DNA of 6,292 nt from an uncultured Methylophilus sp. (GTDB taxonomy: Bacteria; Pseudomonadota; Gammaproteobacteria; Burkholderiales; Methylophilaceae), in NCBI GenBank assembly GCA_936943315.1, contig CAKZJM010000294.1, positions 1 to 6,292 on the forward strand, written 5' to 3'. Of this stretch, positions 1-5,813 are shown one piece after another. Made by a program: the position numbers and the translations under genes. The notes beneath the pieces were generated by a model. The model did no database searches. It saw only the letters and a list, made by a program, of their open reading frames with translations, and was not told the DNA's origin. Numbering within the stretch: the stretch's first letter is position 1; each line of letters starts with the position of its first letter.

Positions 1-839
1 TGAAACACGTCGTCGAGCAGGTTGGCTAAGGGCGCGCGCAGCGTATCCAGTTCCGGTACGACGATGGCTAGTCTGGCTTGCGGATTGCTGCTTAATTGTT
101 GCTGGGCCCAATGTACGGCGGCGCGCATTTCATCCGTGGGTTCCACAAACGCCATGCGTTGTGTACTTTGGGCAGGGACACCATTGTTGAAGGTTGAGAC
201 CTGAACCCCGGCGTCTTGTAGCAGGTGAATGAACGCCTGTACATGCGGGTTAATACGGTCAAACCCCGCCAGTTGAATGCTGGCAGGTAAGGGTAAATGT
301 TGCTGCCTCAATTGCGCCAGTTGCCAGGCCTGGTAGCGCACGCTTTCCAGGTAGCCGCTTTGTTTGCACAAGCCCTGAAAGTGCTGACGCCACTGCATAA
401 ACTGGCGAGTTTCTTCGCTGGCGGTCGCCATGTCCAGGCTGATATTCCATTCAATCAGGTAACGGTTCGCTTCCATGGCGGCGCTGGCCAGGCCGTTGGT
501 GTTAAACAGGTCTAGCGCCTCATGCTGGCGCAAACTATGCTGAATGGCTTGTTCCCACAACAAGGCTTCCTGCGTGGTAGAAAGCACGCCTTGGGGTGCC
601 TGCGCAACATCGATCTGCCCGCACAACAGGGCGTGTTCTATGCGCTGGTTGAGCCAGTCCTGCAAGGGGAACACCTGCGGTGCTTGCCACTGCGACAGCC
701 CTTGTTGCTGATACGTCTGTTGCAGCCATAAGCGTATCCCCTGCGCTAGGCGCGCCGAGGCACATAAAATCACGCTGCCTGAGCCTATAGCGGCAGGGTC
801 CATCGTATTTGGCTCAGGGTAATGATCAGGGGCGGTCAT
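1..839 (-). CDS. AddB/RecB-family probable DNA repair protein, N-terminal part (partial)
   Basis: The minus strand is open from ATG at 839 to the window edge, giving 279 codons with no stop; the C-terminus lies off the left end. The protein matches my memory of the 'probable DNA repair protein' family (TIGR03623), AddB-like proteins of about 900 residues with a PD-(D/E)XK nuclease at the far C-terminus. Family-like stretches are ILCASARLAQGIRLWL (residues 24-39), QAPQVFPLQDWL (52-63), STTQEALLWEQAI (87-99), QLAGFDRINP (189-198), DEMRAAVHWAQ (236-246) and RLAIVVPEL (256-264). The position of a Walker A loop reads CASARLAQG, with no GKT/GKS, as expected for an AddB-like inactivated helicase fold. 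The nuclease motif cannot be checked here. Homologues commonly sit next to a UvrD/RecB-type helicase-nuclease, which would lie further left. Neither ATG 839 nor the in-frame ATG at 803 has a clear Shine-Dalgarno, so the start is uncertain. Confidence 0.8.
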   Translation of the reverse strand, partial: MTAPDHYPEPNTMDPAAIGSGSVILCASARLAQGIRLWLQQTYQQQGLSQWQAPQVFPLQDWLNQRIEHALLCGQIDVAQAPQGVLSTTQEALLWEQAIQHSLRQHEALDLFNTNGLASAAMEANRYLIEWNISLDMATASEETRQFMQWRQHFQGLCKQSGYLESVRYQAWQLAQLRQQHLPLPASIQLAGFDRINPHVQAFIHLLQDAGVQVSTFNNGVPAQSTQRMAFVEPTDEMRAAVHWAQQQLSSNPQARLAIVVPELDTLRAPLANLLDDVF

Positions 840-862
840 GGGGATGGCAGTCAGCAGGATTT

Positions 863-894
863 ATTATCTTTACCGCCACATTTTATAAGATAAT
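863..894. promoter_or_regulatory. Inverted repeat with candidate overlapping divergent promoters
   Basis: ATTATCTT at 863-870 and AAGATAAT at 887-894 form a perfect 8-bp inverted repeat with a 16-base spacer. It lies between the divergent genes starting at 839 (minus) and 931 (plus). Each arm contains a GATAAT hexamer facing outward, at 889-894 on plus and 863-868 on minus. Each is 4 or 5 bases from the sigma-70 -10 consensus in quality, and each is suitably placed for its gene. The matching -35 hexamers at a 17-base spacer are poor and overlap the opposite -10 box. The two promoters may therefore compete, or the repeat may be an operator. The repeat is directly visible; its role is inferred. 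Confidence 0.4.
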
Positions 895-930
895 GCGGAA
901 AACAAACGATAAAACTTCTGGAGTCGTGCA

Positions 931-1308
931 ATGTCGGCCTTTGCCAAATTTTTAAAGTGGTTGTTCTGGATCATTCTGCTCCCTGTCGTCCTACTCGGCC
1001 TGTATACCTGGGGTACCCTGACTTGGGTGTATTCTGACGGTGAGCGCGTTGGCTATGTGCAGAAACTGTCGCACAAGGGCTGGCTATGTAAAACCTGGGA
1101 GGGGGAGCTGGTGCTGGTGACCGTGCCGGGCACCCAGGCGGAAAAATTTTATTTTACGGTACGCGACCCGGCGGTGATCCCCAAAATCAACGCCTTATCC
1201 GGCGAACGCGTACGCCTGCAATATGAAGAGCATAAAGGCGTTCCCTTCAGCTGTTTTGGTGAGACCAGCCACTTTGTAAATGATGTGGAAGAAATCAAGG
1301 AAGACTAA
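931..1308 (+). CDS. Conserved single-pass membrane protein of unknown function
   Basis: This encodes 125 residues. A hydrophobic segment spans residues 9-29 (KWLFWIILLPVVLLGLYTWG), followed by a soluble, probably periplasmic, beta-rich domain of about 95 residues. Recognisable conserved stretches are WVYSDGERVGYVQKLS (32-47), GWLCKTWEGEL (50-60), FYFTVRD (73-79) and YEEHKGVPFSCFGET (98-112). I recall close relatives as hypothetical proteins in Beta- and Gammaproteobacteria, sometimes mislabelled as 6-phosphogluconate dehydrogenase; no dehydrogenase motif is present. Cys53 and Cys108 could form a disulfide if the domain is periplasmic, which is inference. The start is firm: TGGAG at 919-923 lies 7 bases before the ATG. 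The gene appears monocistronic, with an upstream promoter region shared with the divergent repair gene and a strong terminator 15 bases past its stop. Confidence 0.85.
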   Translation: MSAFAKFLKWLFWIILLPVVLLGLYTWGTLTWVYSDGERVGYVQKLSHKGWLCKTWEGELVLVTVPGTQAEKFYFTVRDPAVIPKINALSGERVRLQYEEHKGVPFSCFGETSHFVNDVEEIKED

Positions 1309-1323
1309 TTGATTGCGCTGACA

Positions 1324-1355
1324 ATAAAAAATGCTCCATAAGGAGCATTTTTTAT
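1324..1355. terminator. Bidirectional intrinsic terminator between convergent genes
   Basis: TGCTCC (1332-1337) pairs with GGAGCA (1342-1347) around the loop ATAA. The GC-containing stem is flanked by six A on the left (1326-1331) and six T on the right (1348-1353), which extend the pairing. It therefore gives hairpin plus U-tract in both directions. It ends the 125-residue membrane protein gene on the plus strand (stop at 1308) and the chemoreceptor gene on the minus strand (stop at 1367). Confidence 0.92.
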
Positions 1356-1366
1356 GGGTAGAAGCA

Positions 1367-3892
1367 TTAAGCAATTAGACGCAAGTGATCGCGCACAGGT
1401 GACTCATCCGCATCTATTTTAAATTGGTTGACCGACTCTACCAGCGTGTGTACCTGTTCCAGCATGCTTTCGGCTGCGGCCGCAGCTTCTTCCACCAGTG
1501 CTGCATTCTGTTGTGTGGTTTCATCAATCGACGTCATAGACTCGTAGATTTGCTCCAGGCCGCTGCTTTGCTGGCTAGAGGCCGCAGAAATGGCTTGGAT
1601 GCTTTGCGAAACCTGCTGCACGGCATGCACAATTTCATGCATGGTCTGGCCTGCTTCACTGACCTGTTTGGCGCTGGCATTGGTTTGGCTGACCGAAGCC
1701 GCAATCAATTCCTTGATCTCTTTGGCCGAATCAGCAGAGCGTTTTGCCAGGTTGCGCACTTCCCCGGCCACCACGGCAAAGCCACGGCCTTCTTCGCCCG
1801 CGCGTGCCGCTTCCACCGCTGCATTCAGGGCCAGGATATTGGTCTGGAAGGCAATGCTGTCAATCACACCGGTGATCTGTGCAATTTGTGCCGAGGTTTC
1901 GTTAATGCCTTGCATGGTGGTGGTCAAGGCATTGAAAGCTTCGCCGCCCTGAACAGCCATCTGGTTGGCCTGGCCGGCTTGCAGGCTGGCCTGCTGCGCA
2001 TGTTCAGCCGTCTGCCGGATATGGTTGGTCAGTGTTTCCAGGTTGGCTGAAGTCTCCTGCAAGGCATTGGCCTGGGTTTCGGTACGGCGGGAGAGGTCGT
2101 TGTTGCCTTTTTCGATTTCAGCCGCCGCCACATGGATCGTTTCTGCGGCCTGTTTGACAGTTTGTATCGGCGACACCATGCGTTGCAGTATCTCTTGTGA
2201 GCCTTGCAAGGCTAGTCTGAAATCACCTGCGTGGGCAGTCACATCCACCCGGCTGTATAACTGGCCTTGCTGCGCTTCATCCGCGATCTGGCGCGTATCT
2301 TCCACCAGGCGGTTCACCGCTAAAATGCAGGTGTTGAGATTGTTGATCAATACATTGAAGTCACCGTGGTATGCATTCTGAATCGGCGCAGGAATATCGC
2401 CTGCCGCAATCCGTTTGACGCAATCTGCCGCCACATGCAAAGGTGAAACTACCGCATCCAGGGTCTGGTTGATGCCATGAATAATCTTGCGGAAGTCACC
2501 AGCGTGCGCCTCAATATTCACGCGTGTATTCAGCTGGCCTTGCTGGGCGGCAGAGGCCAGGTGATCTACATCGGTAATCAGTTGGTGGATGGCGCCGATG
2601 CAATGCTGGAGACTGGTTTGCACCAGGTTGAAATCGCCCACAAAATGCTCTTCGATATGCGTAGGGATATTGCCTGCGGCCATCTGGTCCAGGTAGCGGG
2701 CCGTGGTTTGCAAGGGTGAAACCACCGCGTCCAGCGTCTGGTTAAAGCCAGCCACGATCTGTTTAAACTCGCCTTGGTGACGTGAAACATCGACGCGGAT
2801 ATTGAGTTGACCCTGTTCAGCTGCTTGTGACAAGGTATGCACGTCTTCCATCAGCAACTTGAAGTTCATACGCACCTGTTCAATGCTTTGGTTAATGTAG
2901 CTGCGCTGACCGGGGAACGTTTCCAGCGGCTGGTTGAAGTCACCCTGGCCAAAAGCCGTCACCACTTGCAGTGACTTGGTCTGTGCCAGAATATGCTCTT
3001 CCACCATCTGGTTGATGCCGGTAGTGAGTTGCTGGTAGGCGCCATGAAAGCCCTGGCTGTCGATACGGTAATCGATCATCCCGGCGCGATGCTGGGCCGA
3101 CATTGCATTGAGTGACTCTACAATGCGCTGGATGGTGGATTGCATGCGGTGCATTTCGCGCAGCAGTTTGCCGGTTTCGTCGTTGCTTACTGGGACTGTT
3201 TGCGTGACGAATTCGCCATCAGCAATGTGTTGTGACATGCTCAATGCATGCTTGAGCGGGGTGGTAATCGAGCGCGTCATTTTCCAGGCAATGCCAATCG
3301 CCATGATGACGGCCACTAATAAGGCGCTTTCAATTTGCTTGTTGGCGCTGGCAATGGTTGAAGCAAACTGGCTGGAGGCCTCGGTGACCCCGGCAATATT
3401 CATGTCCATCAGCAAGCGTAGCGAATGGTTCAACGGCTTGTCTGCGCCTTTCACTGTGGCGTCAATCTCGGTGACGCTCATGCCCTCGTTTTTCAGCGCC
3501 TCACAGCGCTTCATGGCATCGCGGTAGGTGCCCAGGGCCAAAGCAATATTGCCTAAAATTTCTTGCTCCTGCGTATTGAGTTCTCCAGTCGCTTTGTAAG
3601 CTGACACGGCTTGCTCAATGTCATCCATGCTGCGTTCAAACTTGCTGGCTTCACGGCCACCCCTCAACACGTAGTTTTTAAAGTGATGAATGGCATCGCC
3701 CAAGCCTTTGCTGGCATTCTCAATCTGGGTTCTTTTCACCAGTTGTACGGTTTCAAAATGTTGCCAGGTCTGGTGGATGTGGTTAAAGCCACGCCAGGCA
3801 ATGACAAAAATAAAGGTGGTGAACAGGATGAGCAGCGCATACCCCAAAAACAAACGGGTGCCTACATTCAAACGAGAGATGGATTTCTTCAT
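1367..3892 (-). CDS. Methyl-accepting chemotaxis protein with long tandem HAMP-like array
   Basis: This encodes an inner-membrane chemoreceptor that signals to CheA/CheW, 841 residues from ATG 3892. That start is chosen because GAGGA lies 5 bases upstream; an in-frame ATG at 3910 has no ribosome site. Domains: TM1 about residues 13-33; periplasmic, mostly helical sensor 34-187 with an HHFKNYVLRG stretch at 69-78; TM2 about 189-203; canonical HAMP about 204-256; repeated HAMP-like units about 263-586; MCP signalling domain about 594-824. The hairpin tip is classical (IDSIAFQTNILALNAA from 677, GRGFAVVAGEVRNLA from 702). Candidate methylation helices include ALQETSA (610-616) and AALVEEAA (797-804). 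The C-terminus lacks an NWETF-type CheR/CheB tether. The ligand is not deducible, and no che gene is in the window. Length exceeds the usual 530-650 residues because of the repeat array. Confidence 0.95.
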   Translation of the reverse strand: MKKSISRLNVGTRLFLGYALLILFTTFIFVIAWRGFNHIHQTWQHFETVQLVKRTQIENASKGLGDAIHHFKNYVLRGGREASKFERSMDDIEQAVSAYKATGELNTQEQEILGNIALALGTYRDAMKRCEALKNEGMSVTEIDATVKGADKPLNHSLRLLMDMNIAGVTEASSQFASTIASANKQIESALLVAVIMAIGIAWKMTRSITTPLKHALSMSQHIADGEFVTQTVPVSNDETGKLLREMHRMQSTIQRIVESLNAMSAQHRAGMIDYRIDSQGFHGAYQQLTTGINQMVEEHILAQTKSLQVVTAFGQGDFNQPLETFPGQRSYINQSIEQVRMNFKLLMEDVHTLSQAAEQGQLNIRVDVSRHQGEFKQIVAGFNQTLDAVVSPLQTTARYLDQMAAGNIPTHIEEHFVGDFNLVQTSLQHCIGAIHQLITDVDHLASAAQQGQLNTRVNIEAHAGDFRKIIHGINQTLDAVVSPLHVAADCVKRIAAGDIPAPIQNAYHGDFNVLINNLNTCILAVNRLVEDTRQIADEAQQGQLYSRVDVTAHAGDFRLALQGSQEILQRMVSPIQTVKQAAETIHVAAAEIEKGNNDLSRRTETQANALQETSANLETLTNHIRQTAEHAQQASLQAGQANQMAVQGGEAFNALTTTMQGINETSAQIAQITGVIDSIAFQTNILALNAAVEAARAGEEGRGFAVVAGEVRNLAKRSADSAKEIKELIAASVSQTNASAKQVSEAGQTMHEIVHAVQQVSQSIQAISAASSQQSSGLEQIYESMTSIDETTQQNAALVEEAAAAAESMLEQVHTLVESVNQFKIDADESPVRDHLRLIA
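2135..3106 (-). repeat. Tandem 90-91 residue HAMP-like repeats within the chemoreceptor gene
   Basis: Three full units and a partial fourth lie head to tail: residues 263-353, 354-444, 445-535 and 536-586 (numbered from ATG 3892). In DNA these are 3106-2834, 2833-2561, 2560-2288 and 2287-2135. The register is clear. QGQL recurs at residues 360, 451 and 542, exactly 91 apart; unit 1 carries AGMI at the equivalent place, 90 residues earlier. LDAVVSP recurs at 387 and 478. Each unit seems to hold two alternating halves: a GQLxxRVD...GDF half and an AAGxIPxxI...GDFN half. This is consistent with alternating canonical and divergent HAMP domains of a poly-HAMP array. Units 2 and 3 are the most alike, and unit 1 the most diverged. 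Confidence 0.8.
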
Positions 3893-3897
3893 GCAAT

Positions 3898-3902
3898 TCC
3901 TC
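3898..3902 (-). promoter_or_regulatory. Ribosome binding site deciding the chemoreceptor start
   Basis: On the minus strand GAGGA lies 5 bases before ATG 3892. The alternative in-frame ATG at 3910 is preceded by GGTTAACCAAGT, which has no Shine-Dalgarno. The shorter, 841-residue protein is therefore preferred. Confidence 0.8.
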
Positions 3903-3970
3903 AGGATCATACTTGGTTAACCAGCAACATTGCGGTGCCCGCACGCCGCACGTTGTGGCGTACAAATCCA

Positions 3971-3980
3971 TTTACGTAAA
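3971..3980. promoter_or_regulatory. Perfect 10-bp palindrome TTTACGTAAA
   Basis: TTTACGTAAA is fully self-complementary. It lies in the divergent intergenic region, about 80 bases upstream of the chemoreceptor start. It could be an operator half-pair for a dimeric regulator, but a 10-bp AT-rich palindrome can arise by chance. No regulator was identified. Confidence 0.3.
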
Positions 3981-3993
3981 ATAAAGTGGTAAA

Positions 3994-4017
3994 TGAAGCG
4001 TTTTAATAAAAGCTTCA
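3994..4017. promoter_or_regulatory. Inverted repeat TGAAGC-N12-GCTTCA upstream of the chemoreceptor gene
   Basis: TGAAGC (3994-3999) and GCTTCA (4012-4017) are perfectly complementary. The interior continues with TTTT (4001-4004) opposite AAAA (4008-4011), interrupted only by an unpaired G at 4000, with an AAT loop. This gives a 10-bp near-perfect dyad about 100 bases upstream of ATG 3892. It could be an operator for the chemoreceptor promoter or a hairpin in its leader. No convincing sigma-28 flagellar promoter was found nearby. Confidence 0.35.
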
Positions 4018-4050
4018 CAAAAGATTCATATAGCGACAGAGTGCAGTCAA

Positions 4051-4087
4051 AAAGCGCACGTGGTGAAGGCGCTTTACGTTGTATGAT
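4051..4087 (+). promoter_or_regulatory. Candidate greB promoter with overlapping inverted repeat
   Basis: TATGAT at 4082-4087 matches the sigma-70 -10 hexamer at five of six positions. Transcription from it would start near 4094 and leave a leader of about 50 bases. The -35 hexamer at normal spacing is weak. AAAGCGC (4051-4057) and GCGCTTT (4069-4075), a perfect 7-bp inverted repeat with an 11-base spacer, cover the -35 region and could be a regulator site. Read on the minus strand the same dyad is followed by a short T run (4049-4053), so it could also act as a weak terminator there. Confidence 0.4.
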
Positions 4088-4146
4088 ATGCACGAAACAG
4101 TTCGCGGACGCCTCAGGGCGTAAGGGCAAAACGGATATAGGAAGCA

Positions 4147-4629
4147 ATGGCTGAACAAAAGAATTACATTACGCCCGAAGGGTATGCTGCGCTTGAAAAA
4201 GAGTTCCAGTACCTGATCAAGGTCGATAGGCCAGAGGTGGTTCGCGTGGTCAGTTGGGCAGCCGGAAATGGCGACCGCAGTGAAAACGGCGATTATATTT
4301 ATGGTAAAAAACGCCTGCGGCAGATAGATTCACGTATCCGTTTTTTGACCAAGCGCATGGACGCCGCCGAAATTGTCTATAGCCGCACCCAGGCCAACAC
4401 TGAGAAAGTCTACTTTGGTGCCTGGGTGACCTTGTTTAATCTGGGTGACGACAGTGAAATGACGGTGCGTATTGTAGGCCAGGACGAACTCGACCCGGCG
4501 CAAGGCTATATTTCGTGGGTGTCACCGATGGCGAAAGCCTTATTGGGCAAGAATCTGGGCGATACCATCCGCGTGGTGACGCCGGCGGCAGAAACCGAAT
4601 ATGAAATCATTGATATCCGTTACGAGTAA
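4147..4629 (+). CDS. greB: Transcription elongation factor GreB
   Basis: This encodes 160 residues, the normal GreB length. The protein binds backtracked RNA polymerase through the secondary channel and stimulates cleavage of the transcript 3' end so that elongation can resume. The N-terminal coiled coil spans about residues 10-77. The tip loop GDRSENGDY (42-50) carries the acidic catalytic residues Asp43 and Glu46. KKRLRQID (54-61) follows, a typical GreB stretch. The C-terminal FKBP-like domain starts near 82, with VYFGAWV (88-94), RIVGQDE (108-114) and YISWVSPMAKALLGK (121-135). The GreB-type residues RPEVVRVVSWAA (28-39) favour GreB over GreA. AGGA at 4139-4142 lies 4 bases before the ATG. 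No hairpin terminator follows the stop, only an A-rich stretch, so some read-through into the metal genes is possible. Confidence 0.97.
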   Translation: MAEQKNYITPEGYAALEKEFQYLIKVDRPEVVRVVSWAAGNGDRSENGDYIYGKKRLRQIDSRIRFLTKRMDAAEIVYSRTQANTEKVYFGAWVTLFNLGDDSEMTVRIVGQDELDPAQGYISWVSPMAKALLGKNLGDTIRVVTPAAETEYEIIDIRYE

Positions 4630-4656
4630 AAATAATAAAAAAACCTGCCTACACGC

Positions 4657-4685
4657 TTGAACCAATTTGTTTCTGCCCTTATCTT
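4657..4685 (+). promoter_or_regulatory. Candidate sigma-70 promoter of the envelope metal gene cluster
   Basis: TTGAAC (4657-4662) and TATCTT (4680-4685) are separated by exactly 17 bases, and each hexamer matches consensus at four of six positions. Transcription would begin near 4692, at or just before the ATG at 4694. The first mRNA would be leaderless or nearly so, which would fit the lack of a Shine-Dalgarno there. No MerR/CueR-type long-spacer dyad was seen. The call is inference from sequence only. Confidence 0.4.
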
Positions 4686-4693
4686 AGCGTTGT

Positions 4694-5079
4694 ATGCGTA
4701 AACGTCTCTGCCTATTGCTGATTTGCTGGTTGCCATGCGTTGTCATGGCGGCTAACGTCATGTCATTGCAAATGGCTTTGGCTGAACGCGCTATTGCAAG
4801 CACGTCTCAAACACAGGCCATGCCTTGCCACCATATGGCTGACACGGCATGGAAGCTGACAGCCATGCTGGTCATGCAGCCGCAGACGATCCTGCGCCTG
4901 CCAATCACCATGCCTGTACCGTGTGCGGTTTTTGCGTGATCAGCACCGGGGTTGCCCATCTGGACGCATTCCCGCGTGTAGCCATCCAGACACAATCTGC
5001 TGCGGCACCGTTATTTGCAGCAGATCCTGTGCATAGCCAAACTTATCCTCCCGCCATCAAGCCACCCATATTCAGCTAA
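4694..5079 (+). pseudogene. His/Cys-rich secreted protein (DUF2946-like), disrupted by a frameshift
   Basis: The first frame (from ATG 4694) gives a signal peptide, MRKRLCLLLICWLPCVVMA, then a short region ending with MPCHHMADTA. This frame then loses family-like sequence and stops at 4937-4939. The frame one base back has a stop at 4840-4842, then reads MEADSHAGH, NHHACTVCGFCVIS and a C-terminal PPAIKPPIFS, ending at TAA 5077-5079. Joined near 4843-4855, the two halves make about 128 residues, normal for DUF2946-like envelope proteins associated with copper genes. The Met/His/Cys clusters suggest metal binding, which is inference. A one-base loss near GCATGG would explain the break, since restoring GCAATGG rejoins the frames. 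No slippery heptamer is visible, so mutation or sequencing error is more likely than programmed frameshifting. The start has an in-frame stop just upstream (4685-4687), which fixes ATG 4694. Confidence 0.7.
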
Positions 5080-5121
5080 CACACAGGACAATTCCGTCCA
5101 TCGTTTTGTTTGTTTGAATAT

Positions 5122-5126
5122 GGAGG
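5122..5126 (+). promoter_or_regulatory. Ribosome binding site deciding the start of the outer-membrane protein
   Basis: GGAGG lies 4 bases before ATG 5131. The longer reading from TTG 5110 would include this site in the coding region and adds a non-signal MFEYGGF stretch, so ATG 5131 is preferred. Confidence 0.85.
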
Positions 5127-5130
5127 CTTT

Positions 5131-5787
5131 ATGCTTAAGCAACACATCGTTGCAACAGGCGCCTTTGTTTTAAGCCAGATGATGTTACCCGTCCATGCGG
5201 CGGCACTCATGGGGTTTGAAGACAGCGCCATGCTCATGACCGAAATCGGTCGCTATAACCAGGAATGGATGTTGAACTACTCGCCCACACTCGGGCATGC
5301 CATTGGTGTTGAACAGATGCGCATGTCCGGTAAGGGCGAACAGGCCACGACCATTTCCGGCATCAATTACACCGGCCTGATTAAACGCTGGAACCTGCCT
5401 TCAGCCCAGGCCAATGTCTGGTTTAACGGCAGTGTGGGGGAGGCGCGCGGGCAATATGATGGCTTTGCCTATACGCCCAGCCTGCAATTTGATGTCGAAT
5501 CCACCCGGCTGTATTTTCTGGCCAAAGCCCGTGTGATCCGGGCACCTCACATGAACTTCGATACGGCTGCCGTCCAGGCCGGGTTTTCGTTTTATGAAAC
5601 CGGTTTTAACGAAACGCAGCCATGGTTTGTGATTGAGGCTAAAACCATGCGCAACAATGATCCTGGCTTGCAAGTCACCCCGGCGTTGCGGCTCATCAAC
5701 AAAAACTATTTTCTTGAATTTGGTGTGACCAACCCCTGGCAGGGCGAAGGCTTTGCGCCGCGCCTGAATGCCATGTTTGTGTTTTAA
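5131..5787 (+). CDS. Small outer-membrane beta-barrel protein candidate, function unknown
   Basis: This encodes 218 residues from ATG 5131. I do not recognise a named family. A signal peptide is clear: MLKQHIVATGAFVLSQMM with likely cleavage after VHA (residue 23). The mature part is rich in alternating polar/hydrophobic strands with aromatic ends, such as ANVWFNGSVGEARGQY (94-109), RLYFLAKARVI (126-136), AVQAGFSFYET (147-157), PWFVIEAKTM (164-173), YFLEFGVTNPW (193-203). The last residues are LNAMFVF; a terminal Phe preceded by alternating hydrophobics is the usual BAM-recognition signature of outer-membrane barrels. The sequence is Met-rich early in the mature domain (MLMTEIG, EQMRMSG), which could matter for copper, but that is speculative. 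It sits 51 bases after the His/Cys-rich gene and 26 before the HMA gene, on the same strand, so probably in one operon. Confidence 0.75.
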   Translation: MLKQHIVATGAFVLSQMMLPVHAAALMGFEDSAMLMTEIGRYNQEWMLNYSPTLGHAIGVEQMRMSGKGEQATTISGINYTGLIKRWNLPSAQANVWFNGSVGEARGQYDGFAYTPSLQFDVESTRLYFLAKARVIRAPHMNFDTAAVQAGFSFYETGFNETQPWFVIEAKTMRNNDPGLQVTPALRLINKNYFLEFGVTNPWQGEGFAPRLNAMFVF

Positions 5788-5813
5788 CCCGTTTATTTTT
5801 AAAGGATATTGCA

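Noticed and set aside
22..765. Short frames on both strands within the first 840 bases
   Set aside because: The continuous minus-strand frame from 839 to the edge carries recognisable AddB-like family sequence throughout; the others are shadows.
1424..2050. Long plus-strand open frames across the chemoreceptor gene (also 1590-1952, 1965-2381, 3108-3527, 3611-3979)
   Set aside because: They lie antisense to a gene with unmistakable MCP domains, have no family-like sequence or ribosome sites, and arise from its codon bias.
3911..4050. Sigma-28 flagellar promoter for the chemoreceptor
   Set aside because: No TAAA-N15-GCCGATAA-like match was found on the minus strand; weak sigma-70 candidates did not meet spacing and hexamer quality together.
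3917..4147. Minus-strand 76-codon frame in the chemoreceptor-greB gap
   Set aside because: It starts on the complement of the greB start region, lacks a ribosome site, has an atypical composition and covers the dyad-rich regulatory region.
4630..4656. Terminator after greB
   Set aside because: The stretch is A-rich but has no hairpin-forming arms.
4843..4870. Programmed -1 frameshifting in the His/Cys-rich gene
   Set aside because: No X XXY YYZ slippery heptamer and no obvious stimulatory hairpin were seen near the join; a one-base loss is simpler.
5086..5099. Hairpin GGAC-N6-GTCC followed by T-rich sequence, as an attenuator between the first two metal genes
   Set aside because: The stem is only 4 bp and the following T-rich stretch is interrupted by G; too weak to call.
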